Part shown: positions 1 through 9,715 of the stretch, in pieces
How the letters are laid out: every line of letters begins with the position of its first letter
Position numbering within the stretch: position 1 is the stretch's first letter
Assembly (NCBI RefSeq): GCF_900108395.1
Contig: NZ_FNXE01000027.1
Coordinates: 1 to 48,882, forward strand
Length of the DNA stretch: 48,882 bases
Direction: 5' to 3'
Origin: Paenimyroides marinum
GTDB taxonomy: Bacteria; Bacteroidota; Bacteroidia; Flavobacteriales; Flavobacteriaceae
The notes under the pieces: model-generated
Database searches by the model: none
Seen by the model: only the letters and a program-made list of their open reading frames with translations
What the model was told of the DNA's origin: nothing
Translations under genes and position numbers: made by a program

Positions 1-276
1 GTGATGGATTATCCAAAATACTTTACCCCGAACAACGATGGTTACAATGACACCTGGAACATCTGGTCGTTAAAGAACCAGCCCGAATCGAAGATTTACA
101 TCTTTGACCGCTTTGGCAAACTGATCAAACAGTTAAGCCCGGCAGGCGAAGGATGGGACGGAACTTTCAACGGCAAACCGCTTCCATCGACCGACTACTG
201 GTTCAAAGCCGAATATCTAGATCCAAAAACAGGATTAAACAAAGAAGTAAATGGTCACTTCTCGTTAAAACGATAA
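1..276 (+). CDS. C-terminal end of a T9SS-exported protein (type B sorting domain), 5' truncated
   Basis: Only the last 91 codons are inside the window; the gene begins upstream. The visible residues match the gliding-motility-associated C-terminal domain (CHU_C family, T9SS type B sorting signal). They show the typical YFTPNNDGYND opening, then IYIFDRFGKLIKQL, GWDGTFNGKPLPSTDYWF and a terminal GHFSLKR. In Bacteroidota this domain directs a large secreted or surface protein through the type IX secretion system. The passenger function is not visible. The in-frame GTG/ATG at the window edge is not evidence for a start, because the domain never stands alone. A rho-independent terminator follows directly. 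Confidence 0.9.
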   Translation: MMDYPKYFTPNNDGYNDTWNIWSLKNQPESKIYIFDRFGKLIKQLSPAGEGWDGTFNGKPLPSTDYWFKAEYLDPKTGLNKEVNGHFSLKR

Positions 277-298
277 GTCCCGGCTTAAATAAATGAAA

Positions 299-328
299 AA
301 CAGGAAACAATTGGTTTCCTGTTTTTTT
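299..328 (+). terminator. Rho-independent terminator of the T9SS-domain gene
   Basis: A 10-bp perfect stem (299-308 with 314-323), five-base loop AATTG, followed by a T run. It lies 23 bases after the stop of the type B sorting-domain gene. Confidence 0.85.
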
Positions 329-415
329 GTTGATTAAACATTTTAAAGATAATGCCTTAAGCTATTTTATATAATTTTTAAAAGATGTAACTTGCGAAGT
401 CGAAATAAAAACAAG

Positions 416-3400
416 ATGGAACAAAAAATATACACTCCCAAAAACAAGGTTCGTATCGTAACAGCAGCAGCTTTGTTTGACGGTCATGATGCAGCCATTA
501 ACATTATGCGCCGTATTATTCAATCTACCGGATGTGAAGTGATTCATTTAGGTCACGATAAATCGGTAGAAGATGTAGTAAACACGGCGATTCAGGAAGA
601 TGCTAATGCCATTGCCATGACATCGTATCAAGGCGGACACAACGAGTATTTTAAATATATGTATGATCTGCTTCAGGAAAAAGGAGCAGGTCATATAAAA
701 ATTGTTGGCGGCGGCGGCGGCGTTATCCTTCCTTCTGAAATCAAGGAATTAATGGATTACGGCATTACCCGTATCTATTCGCCGGATGATGGTCGTGAGT
801 TAGGCTTGCAGGGAATGATCAATGATATGGTTGAAAAAGCTGATTACCCAACTTTAGATTTGAATTTGCCGGAAGGAAAAGATATTTATCAATCCTTAAA
901 AGATAAAGATGTTACCACAATTTCCCGTTTGATTTCATTAGCCGAAAATCGTGAAGATGATTTTCTGAAGTTGTTTGATTTCAATAAAGTAGAGGATAAA
1001 TCTGTACCAGTTTTGGGAATTACCGGAACGGGTGGAGCAGGAAAATCATCAATGGTAGATGAATTGGTTCGTCGTTTTCTGATTGATTTCCCGGAAAAGA
1101 ATATCGCATTGATTTCAGTTGACCCTTCGAAAAAGAAAACAGGTGGTGCATTGCTTGGCGACCGTATTCGTATGAATTCCATCAACAATCCTCGTGTGTA
1201 TATGCGTTCATTGGCAACGCGTCAATCCAATCTGGCATTGTCAAAATATGTGGAGGAAGCGATTCAGGTACTGAAAGCGGCGAAATACGATTTGATTATT
1301 TTGGAAACATCAGGTATTGGTCAATCAGATACGGAAATTTTAGACCATTCCGATGCTTCGTTATATATTATGACACCTGAATTTGGTGCGGCTACACAGT
1401 TGGAAAAAATCGATATGTTGGATTTTGCCGACATCGTAGCGATTAATAAATTCGATAAGCGTGGGGCTTTGGATGCGTTGCGTGATGTGAAAAAACAGTA
1501 TCAGAGAAACCATAATCTTTGGGATATAAATCCTGATGAAATGCCGGTTTTTGGCACCATTGCTTCTCAGTTTAACGATCCGGGAACGAATCAATTGTAT
1601 AAAGCAATCATTGATAAAGTTGTTGAAAAAACAGGAGCTGATTTGAATTCTACTTTTGAGATTACCAAAGAAATGAGCGAGAAGATTTTTGTAATTCCGC
1701 CAAGCAGAACCCGTTATTTATCTGAAATTGCAGAAAATAACAGAAGTTATGACGCAAAGGCAAAAACACAGAAAGAAGTTGCTCAGAAACTGTATGGAAT
1801 TTTTAAAACCATTGAAACTATTTCGGGAAAAATTCCTGTATTGACACAACACGGCATTGAAATTAACGGTACAGAAAATACAGAATTAGCCAAAGTTTTA
1901 TTAGCTGAATTTGACAAGTTGAAACGTGATTTAGACCCGTATAACTGGGAAGTGATTACAACCTGGGACGATAAAGTAAACAAATACAAAAATCCGGTTT
2001 ATTCGTTCAAAGTTCGTGACAAAGAAATCAAAATTCAAACACATACTGAATCGTTATCGCATTTGCAGATTCCAAAAATCGCTTTACCAAAGTATGAAGC
2101 TTGGGGCGATATTTTACGTTGGGTATTGCAGGAAAATGTACCGGGAGAATTTCCGTTTACAGCCGGTTTGTATCCGTTTAAGCGCGAAGGGGAAGACCCA
2201 ACGCGTATGTTTGCCGGTGAAGGAGGACCAGAACGAACCAACCGCCGTTTCCATTATGTATCAAAAGGAATGCCTGCAAAACGCTTGTCAACCGCTTTTG
2301 ATTCGGTAACTTTATACGGAAACGATCCGGGTCATCGTCCTGATATTTACGGAAAAATTGGAAACGCTGGGGTTTCGATTTGTTGTTTGGACGATGCGAA
2401 AAAATTGTATTCAGGTTTCGATTTATCACATCCTGCAACCTCAGTTTCAATGACAATTAATGGTCCTGCACCGATGCTTTTAGGTTTCTTTATGAATGCA
2501 GCGATTGACCAGAACTGTGAAAAATACATTAAAGAAAATGAATTAGAAGCAGAAGTTGAGTCAAAAATCAAAGCGATTTATGAAGATAATGGTTTAGAAA
2601 GACCTCGATACAACGGCGAATTGCCGGAAGGAAATGACGGTTTAGGATTGATGCTTTTGGGCGTTACAGGTGACCAGGTTTTGCCTGCTGATGTTTATGC
2701 CGAAATCAAGAAGAATACGCTGGCTCAAGTTCGTGGAACGGTTCAGGCAGATATTCTGAAAGAAGATCAGGCACAAAACACTTGTATTTTCTCAACGGAA
2801 TTTGCTTTGCGTTTAATGGGCGATGTACAGGAATATTTCATTAATAATAATGTACGTAATTTCTATTCGGTTTCAATTTCGGGCTATCACATTGCAGAAG
2901 CAGGAGCTAATCCGATTACACAATTAGCATTTACGCTGGCAAACGGTTTCACGTATGTAGAATATTATTTGTCGCGCGGAATGGATATCAACGCATTTGG
3001 ACCGAATTTGTCATTCTTCTTTTCAAACGGTATCGACCCGGAATATGCGGTAATTGGACGTGTGGCACGTCGTATCTGGGCAAAAGCCTTAAAACAAAAA
3101 TACGGAGCCAATGAACGTGCACAAATGTTGAAATACCACATTCAAACATCGGGTCGTTCATTGCACGCACAAGAGATTGATTTTAACGATATTCGTACTA
3201 CGTTGCAGGCACTGTATGCGATTTACGATAACTGTAATTCGTTGCATACCAATGCTTACGATGAAGCGATTACTACGCCAACTGAAGAGTCTGTACGCAG
3301 AGCAATGGCAATTCAGTTGATTATCAATAAAGAATTAGGATTGGCGAAAAACGAAAATCCGATACAAGGTTCGTTTATTATTGAAGAATTAACAGACTTG

Positions 3401-3832
3401 GTTGAAGATGCCGTTTTACAGGAATTTGACCGTATTACCGAACGTGGTGGTGTTTTAGGAGCCATGGAAACTATGTACCAACGTTCAAAAATCCAGGAAG
3501 AATCATTGTATTACGAAACATTGAAACACAATGGTGATTTCCCGATTATTGGAGTGAATACCTTCTTAAGTTCAAAAGGATCACCAACAGTTGTTCCGAA
3601 AGAAGTCATTCGTGCAACCGAAGAAGAAAAAGAGTTCCAGATTAAAACAAAAGAAAATCTTCACAAGGCTAAGGCCGAAGAAGAGCAACAACAGCTGACA
3701 CGTATTCAGGAAGTAGCCATCAATAACCAGAATATTTTTGAAGCTTTGATGGATGCTACCAAAGTTTGTTCTTTAGGACAAATTACCGAAGCTTTGTTTA
3801 AAGTAGGCGGGCAGTATCGAAGAAATATGTAG
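416..3832 (+). CDS. icmF: Fused isobutyryl-CoA mutase-type B12 enzyme (IcmF family)
   Basis: Adenosylcobalamin-dependent acyl-CoA mutase with its own GTPase chaperone in one 1138-residue chain. Domain order is as in IcmF: a B12-binding domain (about residues 10-140, axial-ligand motif DGHDAA with His24), a MeaB-like G domain (Walker A GTGGAGKS at 204-211, then SVDPS), and the substrate-binding TIM-barrel mutase domain in the C-terminal half ([12 protein letters not shown]). Two specificity positions resemble isobutyryl-CoA mutase, not methylmalonyl-CoA mutase: RMFAG (Phe599) where methylmalonyl enzymes have RQYAG, and AQNTCIF where they have an Arg (VRNT). The alignment is from memory. It probably interconverts isobutyryl- and n-butyryl-CoA. 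ATG at 416 is preferred to the in-frame TTG at 392 because family homology begins at MEQKIY. Monocistronic, with a terminator after it. Confidence 0.9.
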   Translation: MEQKIYTPKNKVRIVTAAALFDGHDAAINIMRRIIQSTGCEVIHLGHDKSVEDVVNTAIQEDANAIAMTSYQGGHNEYFKYMYDLLQEKGAGHIKIVGGGGGVILPSEIKELMDYGITRIYSPDDGRELGLQGMINDMVEKADYPTLDLNLPEGKDIYQSLKDKDVTTISRLISLAENREDDFLKLFDFNKVEDKSVPVLGITGTGGAGKSSMVDELVRRFLIDFPEKNIALISVDPSKKKTGGALLGDRIRMNSINNPRVYMRSLATRQSNLALSKYVEEAIQVLKAAKYDLIILETSGIGQSDTEILDHSDASLYIMTPEFGAATQLEKIDMLDFADIVAINKFDKRGALDALRDVKKQYQRNHNLWDINPDEMPVFGTIASQFNDPGTNQLYKAIIDKVVEKTGADLNSTFEITKEMSEKIFVIPPSRTRYLSEIAENNRSYDAKAKTQKEVAQKLYGIFKTIETISGKIPVLTQHGIEINGTENTELAKVLLAEFDKLKRDLDPYNWEVITTWDDKVNKYKNPVYSFKVRDKEIKIQTHTESLSHLQIPKIALPKYEAWGDILRWVLQENVPGEFPFTAGLYPFKREGEDPTRMFAGEGGPERTNRRFHYVSKGMPAKRLSTAFDSVTLYGNDPGHRPDIYGKIGNAGVSICCLDDAKKLYSGFDLSHPATSVSMTINGPAPMLLGFFMNAAIDQNCEKYIKENELEAEVESKIKAIYEDNGLERPRYNGELPEGNDGLGLMLLGVTGDQVLPADVYAEIKKNTLAQVRGTVQADILKEDQAQNTCIFSTEFALRLMGDVQEYFINNNVRNFYSVSISGYHIAEAGANPITQLAFTLANGFTYVEYYLSRGMDINAFGPNLSFFFSNGIDPEYAVIGRVARRIWAKALKQKYGANERAQMLKYHIQTSGRSLHAQEIDFNDIRTTLQALYAIYDNCNSLHTNAYDEAITTPTEESVRRAMAIQLIINKELGLAKNENPIQGSFIIEELTDLVEDAVLQEFDRITERGGVLGAMETMYQRSKIQEESLYYETLKHNGDFPIIGVNTFLSSKGSPTVVPKEVIRATEEEKEFQIKTKENLHKAKAEEEQQQLTRIQEVAINNQNIFEALMDATKVCSLGQITEALFKVGGQYRRNM

Positions 3833-3851
3833 CTTTTTGATATTAAACATA

Positions 3852-3887
3852 AAAAATCCTGACATTCATTAGTTTGTCAGGATTTTT
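3852..3887. terminator. Bidirectional terminator between icmF and the convergent DUF6157 gene
   Basis: A perfect 13-bp stem (3852-3864 with 3875-3887) with a 10-base loop, A-rich on the left and T-rich on the right. It can stop transcription from both strands. Confidence 0.85.
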
Positions 3888-3899
3888 AGTTTTATTCCA

Positions 3900-4316
3900 T
3901 TAGGTTCTCTTACTTTTCATTGCCGAAACTTTTTTAATGTTTTCATCTTTCAGCAGTTTTTGATATTCGTCTGAAGCAGAATCCATCAGTTTTATTTTGC
4001 CTTCTTCGTTAAAATAAATGCCCCAACCATAATTTTTTGCCAAAGGTGAAGTCCTTAAGCATGGTTGACCTTTTGAAAAGAATTTCCTTTTTTCGGTAGC
4101 TGTTTCAGAAGCAGAAATATCGTTTCTTATGCTAAAAACTGTGAACAGAATTTCATCAGAAGTATATTGAAAAGGTTGTTTTGCCAATAAATCAAATTGA
4201 TAATTGGCAATCGTCAATTTGTTTTTTTCCGGAGGAATGGTTCCACGTTCTGCCTTACAATCTTCTGCAACTGTAATTAATGTACTAAAATAATTGGTGG
4301 TATGTGTTTTCATCAT
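3900..4316 (-). CDS. DUF6157 family protein
   Basis: 138 residues, soluble, no signal peptide or membrane segment. The pattern (MKTHTTNYFSTLITVAEDC, then GTIPP, a KNYGWGIYFNEEGKI segment and a C-terminal KSKRT) is that of the DUF6157 family, which has no known function. It is the last gene of a minus-strand run, starting 9 bases after the stop of the membrane gene upstream, so it is probably co-transcribed with that ABC transporter. Two adjacent ATG codons (4316 and 4313) are possible starts. The link to the transporter is inferred from spacing only. Confidence 0.75.
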   Translation of the reverse strand: MMKTHTTNYFSTLITVAEDCKAERGTIPPEKNKLTIANYQFDLLAKQPFQYTSDEILFTVFSIRNDISASETATEKRKFFSKGQPCLRTSPLAKNYGWGIYFNEEGKIKLMDSASDEYQKLLKDENIKKVSAMKSKRT

Positions 4317-4325
4317 TCGTATTTT

Positions 4326-6128
4326 TTATTCCGGCAATGCCCGCCATTTTTTTATGACTGATGTATATATCAACAGAAATATAAATCCGGTTGTTAATAA
4401 AATCCAACTTGTGGGTATGATATCCAGCCAATCCAGCAAAATAAAGCAATCGGAATAATTATAAATTTCAGTACAAGCATCTTTTTGGTGCATAGTGATG
4501 ATGCCTAAAATCAAAAAAACGTAAGGTACAAAACCGAGAATACTCATATTAATTAAAATCCCCCGGAACAATTTTGAACCTGATTTAGGCATAAAAATGG
4601 GTATGCTTAAGATGACAAACCCTAATGCTAAAATGAAATATGAAGTAAAATATTCCACATTGTAGGAAGAAACGCTGAGTGAATACATCAAAGATATCAA
4701 TCCCACCAATAGGCTTAAAACACCTGTGGTAATTCCTGTAAAAATAACCGTTCGCAGATTGGTTACCCTGAAACTGAAAATAAGAGCAGAAAGGATAAAC
4801 GACATCCAGAGATAAATATGAATATTTTGTGATATAAAATCATAGTTTTTCATAGAATCAATATTTAACAAAGTGTTTTTCAGCGTACCCGTTTCATAGA
4901 AATAATTGGTGTGATTGTTCTTGAAAAAATAATAAGTGCTGTTTCTCGACACGGTTTCTTCCGCAATCACAGCGTCTGAAGCATTTGCGGTAGCTGCTTC
5001 TACGACAGCTTCTGCATCATATGGATAATAAGAAGGGTTTAAATCAAAATTAAAGTTGTTGTAAATGAACTGCTTCACTTCAAAATTATCGGGGTGGTAA
5101 ACAATTTTAAACCAGTCGTTTGTGTTGAGATTAGTTTTGATTTTTAGCTGTTTGGATATATTTAGGAAATCATCTAAAATCTGCTTGATTTCCTCAGGAT
5201 TGTTCCGGTCCAAAAGTTCGATAATCTGTTGATTGAGCTGAGCATCATTTTGTGGAGGATAATAAGTTTCGTTATAATAATAGGAATCATACCGGTTTGA
5301 AGATGTTCCTGAGGACAACGTATAAAACGGACGTGAAAAATTATAATAAGACAATTCCGCATTTTTTACATATTCCGAAACATCAACAACCTCTTTGCGG
5401 TAGAAATAAAAACATGTATCATTTCTTACCTGATAACGCACAAAATCAATATTTTTCTTTTGTTCTTCTTCAGGGTACAGAAATTCGTTGTACTCATTTT
5501 TCTGTGTAACTGCTTTTTGATACAACGAATAAAACTGATACACTTCGTTGCGTATCGCATAATGATTTTTGGAATAATCGATATAATCTGAGTTGGTTTC
5601 GCAATGCAATTCTTCAAAAATCTGCGGGTATTTACGTTGTGATAATTGATAAGGTTGATAATCAGTGCTTAAAAAAGCATTAGCTTTGTTGATAATCGCT
5701 ACATTTTTAATCATTAAATCATCGGGATATTCTTTGGTTATGAACAGTTTAAACCCAAACATATAAGAGAAATAAAAACTGACCGAACAGAAAATAATGA
5801 TGAAATAACACAAAAACTGTCCAAAAAGCTGTGTACGGCTTACCGGATAAAAATTCTTAAAAGCATTGTTTTTAAACATGGCGACCAGCCAGCCTGTAAT
5901 CATCAACAGCGAAATGATGATGTGCACCAAAATCATTCCCGAATTGAAATAATCGCTTGCAGTATAACCATAATGAAATGTTTGCGGATTGGTGTGCGAA
6001 AAATAACCAATCAAAAAGAACAATCCGTGAATAGGTAAACAGATGAGAAGTATCCAAACAATTTTAGTATTCCAAATGGTTGGAAACCGTTCGATAAGAT
6101 ATTTGTTTATTTTATTGATAAAGTTCAT
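4326..6128 (-). CDS. ABC transporter membrane subunit with large extracytoplasmic domain
   Basis: 600-residue integral membrane protein. Three hydrophobic segments lie in the first 130 residues (near 22-45, 72-90, 107-128). A long hydrophilic stretch of about 300 residues, rich in Tyr, Asn and Gln, follows, and then about five more segments from residue 435 to 592. The ATG lies 11 bases after the stop of an ABC ATPase gene, so it is very likely that pump's permease. The architecture recalls ABC-2 type export permeases with a large outer loop, but I see no family-defining motif and cannot name the substrate. The chain ends in a basic tail (VIKKWRALPE). Confidence 0.7.
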   Translation of the reverse strand: MNFINKINKYLIERFPTIWNTKIVWILLICLPIHGLFFLIGYFSHTNPQTFHYGYTASDYFNSGMILVHIIISLLMITGWLVAMFKNNAFKNFYPVSRTQLFGQFLCYFIIIFCSVSFYFSYMFGFKLFITKEYPDDLMIKNVAIINKANAFLSTDYQPYQLSQRKYPQIFEELHCETNSDYIDYSKNHYAIRNEVYQFYSLYQKAVTQKNEYNEFLYPEEEQKKNIDFVRYQVRNDTCFYFYRKEVVDVSEYVKNAELSYYNFSRPFYTLSSGTSSNRYDSYYYNETYYPPQNDAQLNQQIIELLDRNNPEEIKQILDDFLNISKQLKIKTNLNTNDWFKIVYHPDNFEVKQFIYNNFNFDLNPSYYPYDAEAVVEAATANASDAVIAEETVSRNSTYYFFKNNHTNYFYETGTLKNTLLNIDSMKNYDFISQNIHIYLWMSFILSALIFSFRVTNLRTVIFTGITTGVLSLLVGLISLMYSLSVSSYNVEYFTSYFILALGFVILSIPIFMPKSGSKLFRGILINMSILGFVPYVFLILGIITMHQKDACTEIYNYSDCFILLDWLDIIPTSWILLTTGFIFLLIYTSVIKKWRALPE

Positions 6129-6139
6129 AAAAGTAGTTT

Positions 6140-7291
6140 TTAGTTTACAAAAAATCGGCGGGTAGAGGCGGAAATGTCACGAATGTAAGTCATAGGAACT
6201 CTGTTTTGCCCCAAAGTGAGAATGACATCGGAAAAGGCAGTTTCGCCAGAGAAATACAGCATATAAATTCCGCCGTTGAACGTGATTTTTTCTATTGCAA
6301 GTTCCGAAAATACATTGGTCAGTTCCTCTCGTGTGCTATTGCTGTCTAGTTCCAAAATTAGTGTTGGTTTTTCAGTCTCGGTTTCCGGTTTTGGCTCGTT
6401 GTATTTACCGTTTTTAAGGAAAATAACTTTGTTAGAGATTTTCTCAACTTCATAAAGCTGCTGCGAACTCAATATCAAAGCAATCGGATTATTGACTGAA
6501 TTGGCAATGGATTTCAAATCTTCCAGAATGATTTGCTGTGCCAAAACGTCCAGATTTGCCAAAGGTTCGTCAAGCAATAATATTTCGGGTTTACGCAAAA
6601 GCGTTCTTGCCAGTTCAAAACGCATTTTGTAACCGGAAGATAATTCACTCCATTTCAAATGTTTGTAGTTCCATAAGCCTAAACGAGCGACCATCATCAA
6701 CACGCGAAGCTCGATTTCTTCCGGTTTTTCGCCGTAATTGGAAAGTACAAAACGCAGGTTGTCCATCAGGCTTCCGTACCATTTTTCGGTGCGTTGCGGA
6801 ATATAGACAAGTTTGGTTCTCAATTCGTAATCCGTTGGTTTTTTTGCAGCAAACGAATAATCCAATGTACCTGATGAATAATCGAGCTCTTTTGCAAGAA
6901 TCCTTAATAAAGTAGTTTTTCCGTTCCCGTTTTCGCCCACCAATCCAAAAACTTCGCCTTTTTTCAGCGTTAGTGAAACCGGACCTAAAGTAAACTTTTG
7001 GTTTCCGTAGCTTTTGGTAATTTCTGTAGCTTTCAGCACATGCTCGTTGGTATGATGTTCTTTGACCTCAATATTTCTGATTTTTTTCAGTAAAGCAATG
7101 GATCGATGAATTAGTGTTTCTTCTTCGTTCGGGTGTTTCTCTTTCCAGTCGGTCAGTTCCACAGTCTCTTTGTAAACAGCCATATCTTGTGTATCAATAG
7201 CACAATCTAATAGCTTTCGGAATCCCAAAAACAGGTCTTTGTTTTCAAAAAAAGTGATTACTTCTTTTACGCGTTGTTGGTGTTTGCCCAT
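6140..7291 (-). CDS. ABC transporter ATP-binding protein with N-terminal extension
   Basis: 383 residues. An N-terminal helical extension of about 85 residues with no recognised motif precedes one ABC ATPase domain. Walker A is GENGNGKT (119-126), Walker B is LLLDEP (238-243) followed by LANLD, and the signature is the unusual LSSGY (217-221) instead of LSGGQ. After residue 310 there is a C-terminal domain of about 70 residues, common in ABC-2 exporter ATPases. First gene of a three-gene minus-strand operon with the membrane subunit (11-base gap) and the DUF6157 gene. Probably energises export; substrate unknown. Confidence 0.85.
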   Translation of the reverse strand: MGKHQQRVKEVITFFENKDLFLGFRKLLDCAIDTQDMAVYKETVELTDWKEKHPNEEETLIHRSIALLKKIRNIEVKEHHTNEHVLKATEITKSYGNQKFTLGPVSLTLKKGEVFGLVGENGNGKTTLLRILAKELDYSSGTLDYSFAAKKPTDYELRTKLVYIPQRTEKWYGSLMDNLRFVLSNYGEKPEEIELRVLMMVARLGLWNYKHLKWSELSSGYKMRFELARTLLRKPEILLLDEPLANLDVLAQQIILEDLKSIANSVNNPIALILSSQQLYEVEKISNKVIFLKNGKYNEPKPETETEKPTLILELDSNSTREELTNVFSELAIEKITFNGGIYMLYFSGETAFSDVILTLGQNRVPMTYIRDISASTRRFFVN

Positions 7292-7493
7292 ATCAAGTGG
7301 TATTTTTTAGACAGATAAATATAGGGAAATAAAATAGTAACAAGAGTTTTTCTATCCAAAATTAAGAGTATACTTTCTTTTAAGTAGGTTGATTTATTCA
7401 ATAGATGAATTTTTATGATGTGTTTTTTGATTACGATAAAGACTTTTATATGTATTGATAATTTAATACCTTTAACATAAACTTCCTGCTATT

Positions 7494-8378
7494 ATGAATA
7501 CAGCTTCCAAAGCGTCAAAAGGTTTATCGCTGGCATTTTTTCTCAATCTGTTTTTTGCGATTATAGAATTGATTGGTGGTATTCTTACCAATTCCACTGC
7601 GATTATTGCTGATGCTTTTCACGATTTTATGGATGCCGTTGCGATTGGAATGGCGGTTTATATGGATAAGTTTTCCCGAAAACCTAAATCGTCTTCATTT
7701 AGTTATGGCTACCGCCGATTTTCATTGTTGTCGGCAATTATAATGTCGGGTATTTTATTGATAGGTGCTTTTTTTATGACAATTAACGCTGTTCAGTCCT
7801 TTGATACCGTTAAAGAAGTGAATAGTATCGGGATGTTTGGTTTGGCGGTTTTGGGGATTGCAATCAATGGTTTTGCTTTCTTGAAAATTAAAAAAGGCGG
7901 GACGGCTACACATCATCACGTACATTCTCATCATTCTCACGCAACAAGAGATGCCAACAGTACCGCCGTAATGTTGCATTTGTTGGAAGATGTGTTAGGC
8001 TGGATCGCAGTTTTAGTTGGATCAATAATTATTTATTTTACCCGATGGTATTGGATTGACGGAGTGCTTACCCTTGGAATTGCTTTATTTATTGGGTATA
8101 ATGCTTTTAAAAATCTTTGGAAGACGTTTAAAGTTTTGTTACAGGCAGTTCCGGAAGGAATCGCTATTGAAACCATTCACAAAGAAATAGAAAACTTACC
8201 AGAAGTCACTGTTATTCGTGAATTGCTTATCTGGACAATGGATGGGCAAAACCATATTGCTACATTAGAAATTGAAACAGAAGATCTTATTTTAGAAGAT
8301 CGAAAACGTTTGATGAAGGAAATCAGAGAATTATTTGACCGTTATCACATTCATCAGGTAACAATTCAAATAAATTAA
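7494..8378 (+). CDS. Cation diffusion facilitator family exporter (zinc type)
   Basis: 294-residue cation/proton antiporter of the CDF family, ZitB/CzcD branch, in the inner membrane with six predicted membrane segments. The intramembrane metal site is made by His43-x3-Asp47 (HDFMD) in segment 2 and His162-x3-Asp166 (HLLED) in segment 5; His at these positions is typical of Zn(II) exporters. A histidine-rich loop (140-149, seven His in ten residues) lies between segments 4 and 5, as in zinc members. The last 80 residues form the cytoplasmic metal-sensing domain. It stands alone: divergent from the ABC operon and closed by a terminator shared with the convergent thiol gene. No regulator is adjacent. 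Confidence 0.9.
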   Translation: MNTASKASKGLSLAFFLNLFFAIIELIGGILTNSTAIIADAFHDFMDAVAIGMAVYMDKFSRKPKSSSFSYGYRRFSLLSAIIMSGILLIGAFFMTINAVQSFDTVKEVNSIGMFGLAVLGIAINGFAFLKIKKGGTATHHHVHSHHSHATRDANSTAVMLHLLEDVLGWIAVLVGSIIIYFTRWYWIDGVLTLGIALFIGYNAFKNLWKTFKVLLQAVPEGIAIETIHKEIENLPEVTVIRELLIWTMDGQNHIATLEIETEDLILEDRKRLMKEIRELFDRYHIHQVTIQIN

Positions 8379-8380
8379 AA

Positions 8381-8413
8381 AAAAACTCTTTCAATGAATC
8401 TGAAAGAGTTTTT
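8381..8413. terminator. Bidirectional terminator between CDF exporter and thiol lipoprotein gene
   Basis: A perfect 13-bp inverted repeat (8381-8393 with 8401-8413), seven-base loop, A run before and T run after. It lies between two convergent genes. Confidence 0.85.
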
Positions 8414-8421
8414 ATCAAAAA

Positions 8422-9093
8422 TTATTCTTTAACTTTAATTGTACAGCCAATTGCAACGGTTTCGGTTTGTTTTATGGGCTCATTTTTTAAAAGTGCATCA
8501 ACGGCTGCTTCAACATATTTTTCCGAAACATCGTTCGCATCTTCATGATTGTTATCAATAGCACCAATGTATTTTACAATGTTTTTACCGTTTTCTTTTT
8601 GCAATACAAAAACGTGCGGTGTTTTAGTAGCTCCGTATTGCGGATAAATTTCCTGATTTTCATCTACCAAATAAGGAAACGTAAATCCTTTTTCCTGAGC
8701 ACGTACTTTCATTAAATCAAAACTGTCTTCGGGTTGAACAGAAGCGTCGTTTGGATTAATGGCAATTACAGGATAACCCAATTCTTTGTATTTTTTGTCT
8801 AAAGCCACAATTCGATCTTCATAAGCTTTTGCATAAGGGCAATGGTTACACGTAAAAATAACGATAAAACCTTTGGCATCCGTGTAATCAGATAAGGAAT
8901 GCTGTTTGTCGTCGGTACCCGTCAATGAAAAGTCGGTTGCGTTGTCGCCGATTTTGTAACCGGTTCTTTCAACAGCAACTTCTTCGGTTGGCGCAAGCGT
9001 ATCGTTTGCTACATTTTCTTCTGTAATGGTCGTTTCTTTTTTACAAGCCGTAAGGAACAAAACTCCCGCAGCGATAAGGAACATCTTTTTCAT
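8422..9093 (-). CDS. Thioredoxin-fold (peroxiredoxin-like) lipoprotein
   Basis: 223 residues. A lipoprotein signal ends in the lipobox LTAC with Cys17 as the lipidated residue. The thioredoxin-like/AhpC-TSA-type domain runs from about 45 to 190, with a CxxC pair in TCNHCPYAKAYE (Cys82 and Cys85). This resembles the PRX_like1 group of redoxin-domain proteins, which act in periplasmic thiol chemistry without a proven substrate. A Cys near the C-terminus (AIGC) could also take part. The gene follows a TlpA-like gene by 13 bases on the same strand, so the pair is probably one operon. Confidence 0.85.
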   Translation of the reverse strand: MKKMFLIAAGVLFLTACKKETTITEENVANDTLAPTEEVAVERTGYKIGDNATDFSLTGTDDKQHSLSDYTDAKGFIVIFTCNHCPYAKAYEDRIVALDKKYKELGYPVIAINPNDASVQPEDSFDLMKVRAQEKGFTFPYLVDENQEIYPQYGATKTPHVFVLQKENGKNIVKYIGAIDNNHEDANDVSEKYVEAAVDALLKNEPIKQTETVAIGCTIKVKE

Positions 9094-9106
9094 AGGATTT
9101 AAAAAT

Positions 9107-9631
9107 TTAGAGGTGTTTATGAATTAATTCTTTTAATTGTTCTTTTGTTAAAGTTCCTTCGGTGAAATAAAGCTGTTTTCCGTTTTTATACAAAGCCGTT
9201 GCCGGAATAGCACCACTCCAGCGTTCATTAACCAACGGAATCCATTCCATCTGCCGTTTGTTATCGCTCAAAAGATAAACATCCGTGGGAATATTATTTT
9301 TTTCGATAAAGGCTTTCACGTCGGTTTCCAAGGCACTCGATTTATCCAGACTGACTAAAATCATTTTAAAATTTGTGTTGTCTTTCAATTCATTATTCAC
9401 TTCCATAAACTCCGGAAGCTCTTCTATACAAGGTTTGCACCACGTAGCCCAATAGTTGATTACATAAAGCTTCTCGTCGTTTTTAGTGAATTTTGCAAAC
9501 AAGTCATTGTAATCGGTAATTAAAGCGATTTGTTGTCCGGTTTCATCCGTTTCTGTGGATTCTTTTTTGGATTGACAAGAAAACAATACCAAAACAAGAG
9601 ACAATACTCCGCCAAAAACTAACTTTTTCAT
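9107..9631 (-). CDS. TlpA-family disulfide reductase lipoprotein
   Basis: 174 residues with a lipoprotein signal (LFSC, lipidated Cys19) and a thioredoxin fold with active site WATWCKPC (Cys65 and Cys68), typical of TlpA/ResA-like periplasmic thiol-disulfide oxidoreductases. These keep cysteines of exported proteins or apocytochromes reduced. First gene of a two-gene unit with the redoxin lipoprotein downstream. No cytochrome maturation genes are nearby, so the partner is unknown. Confidence 0.88.
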   Translation of the reverse strand: MKKLVFGGVLSLVLVLFSCQSKKESTETDETGQQIALITDYNDLFAKFTKNDEKLYVINYWATWCKPCIEELPEFMEVNNELKDNTNFKMILVSLDKSSALETDVKAFIEKNNIPTDVYLLSDNKRQMEWIPLVNERWSGAIPATALYKNGKQLYFTEGTLTKEQLKELIHKHL

Positions 9632-9715
9632 AGCTTAAAATTATAAAAAGTAAAGATAGGGAATTAAGGTTGGAGAATTTTTTGTTAATTTGTTAAAACT
9701 AAATTAGAACTGTTT

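Noticed and set aside
2016..2571. Several open frames on both strands inside icmF
   Set aside because: They lie fully within the conserved mutase coding region and have shadow-frame composition.
7292..7493. Metal-responsive operator in front of the CDF exporter
   Set aside because: No clear inverted repeat or known metal-regulator box could be found in these 202 bases.
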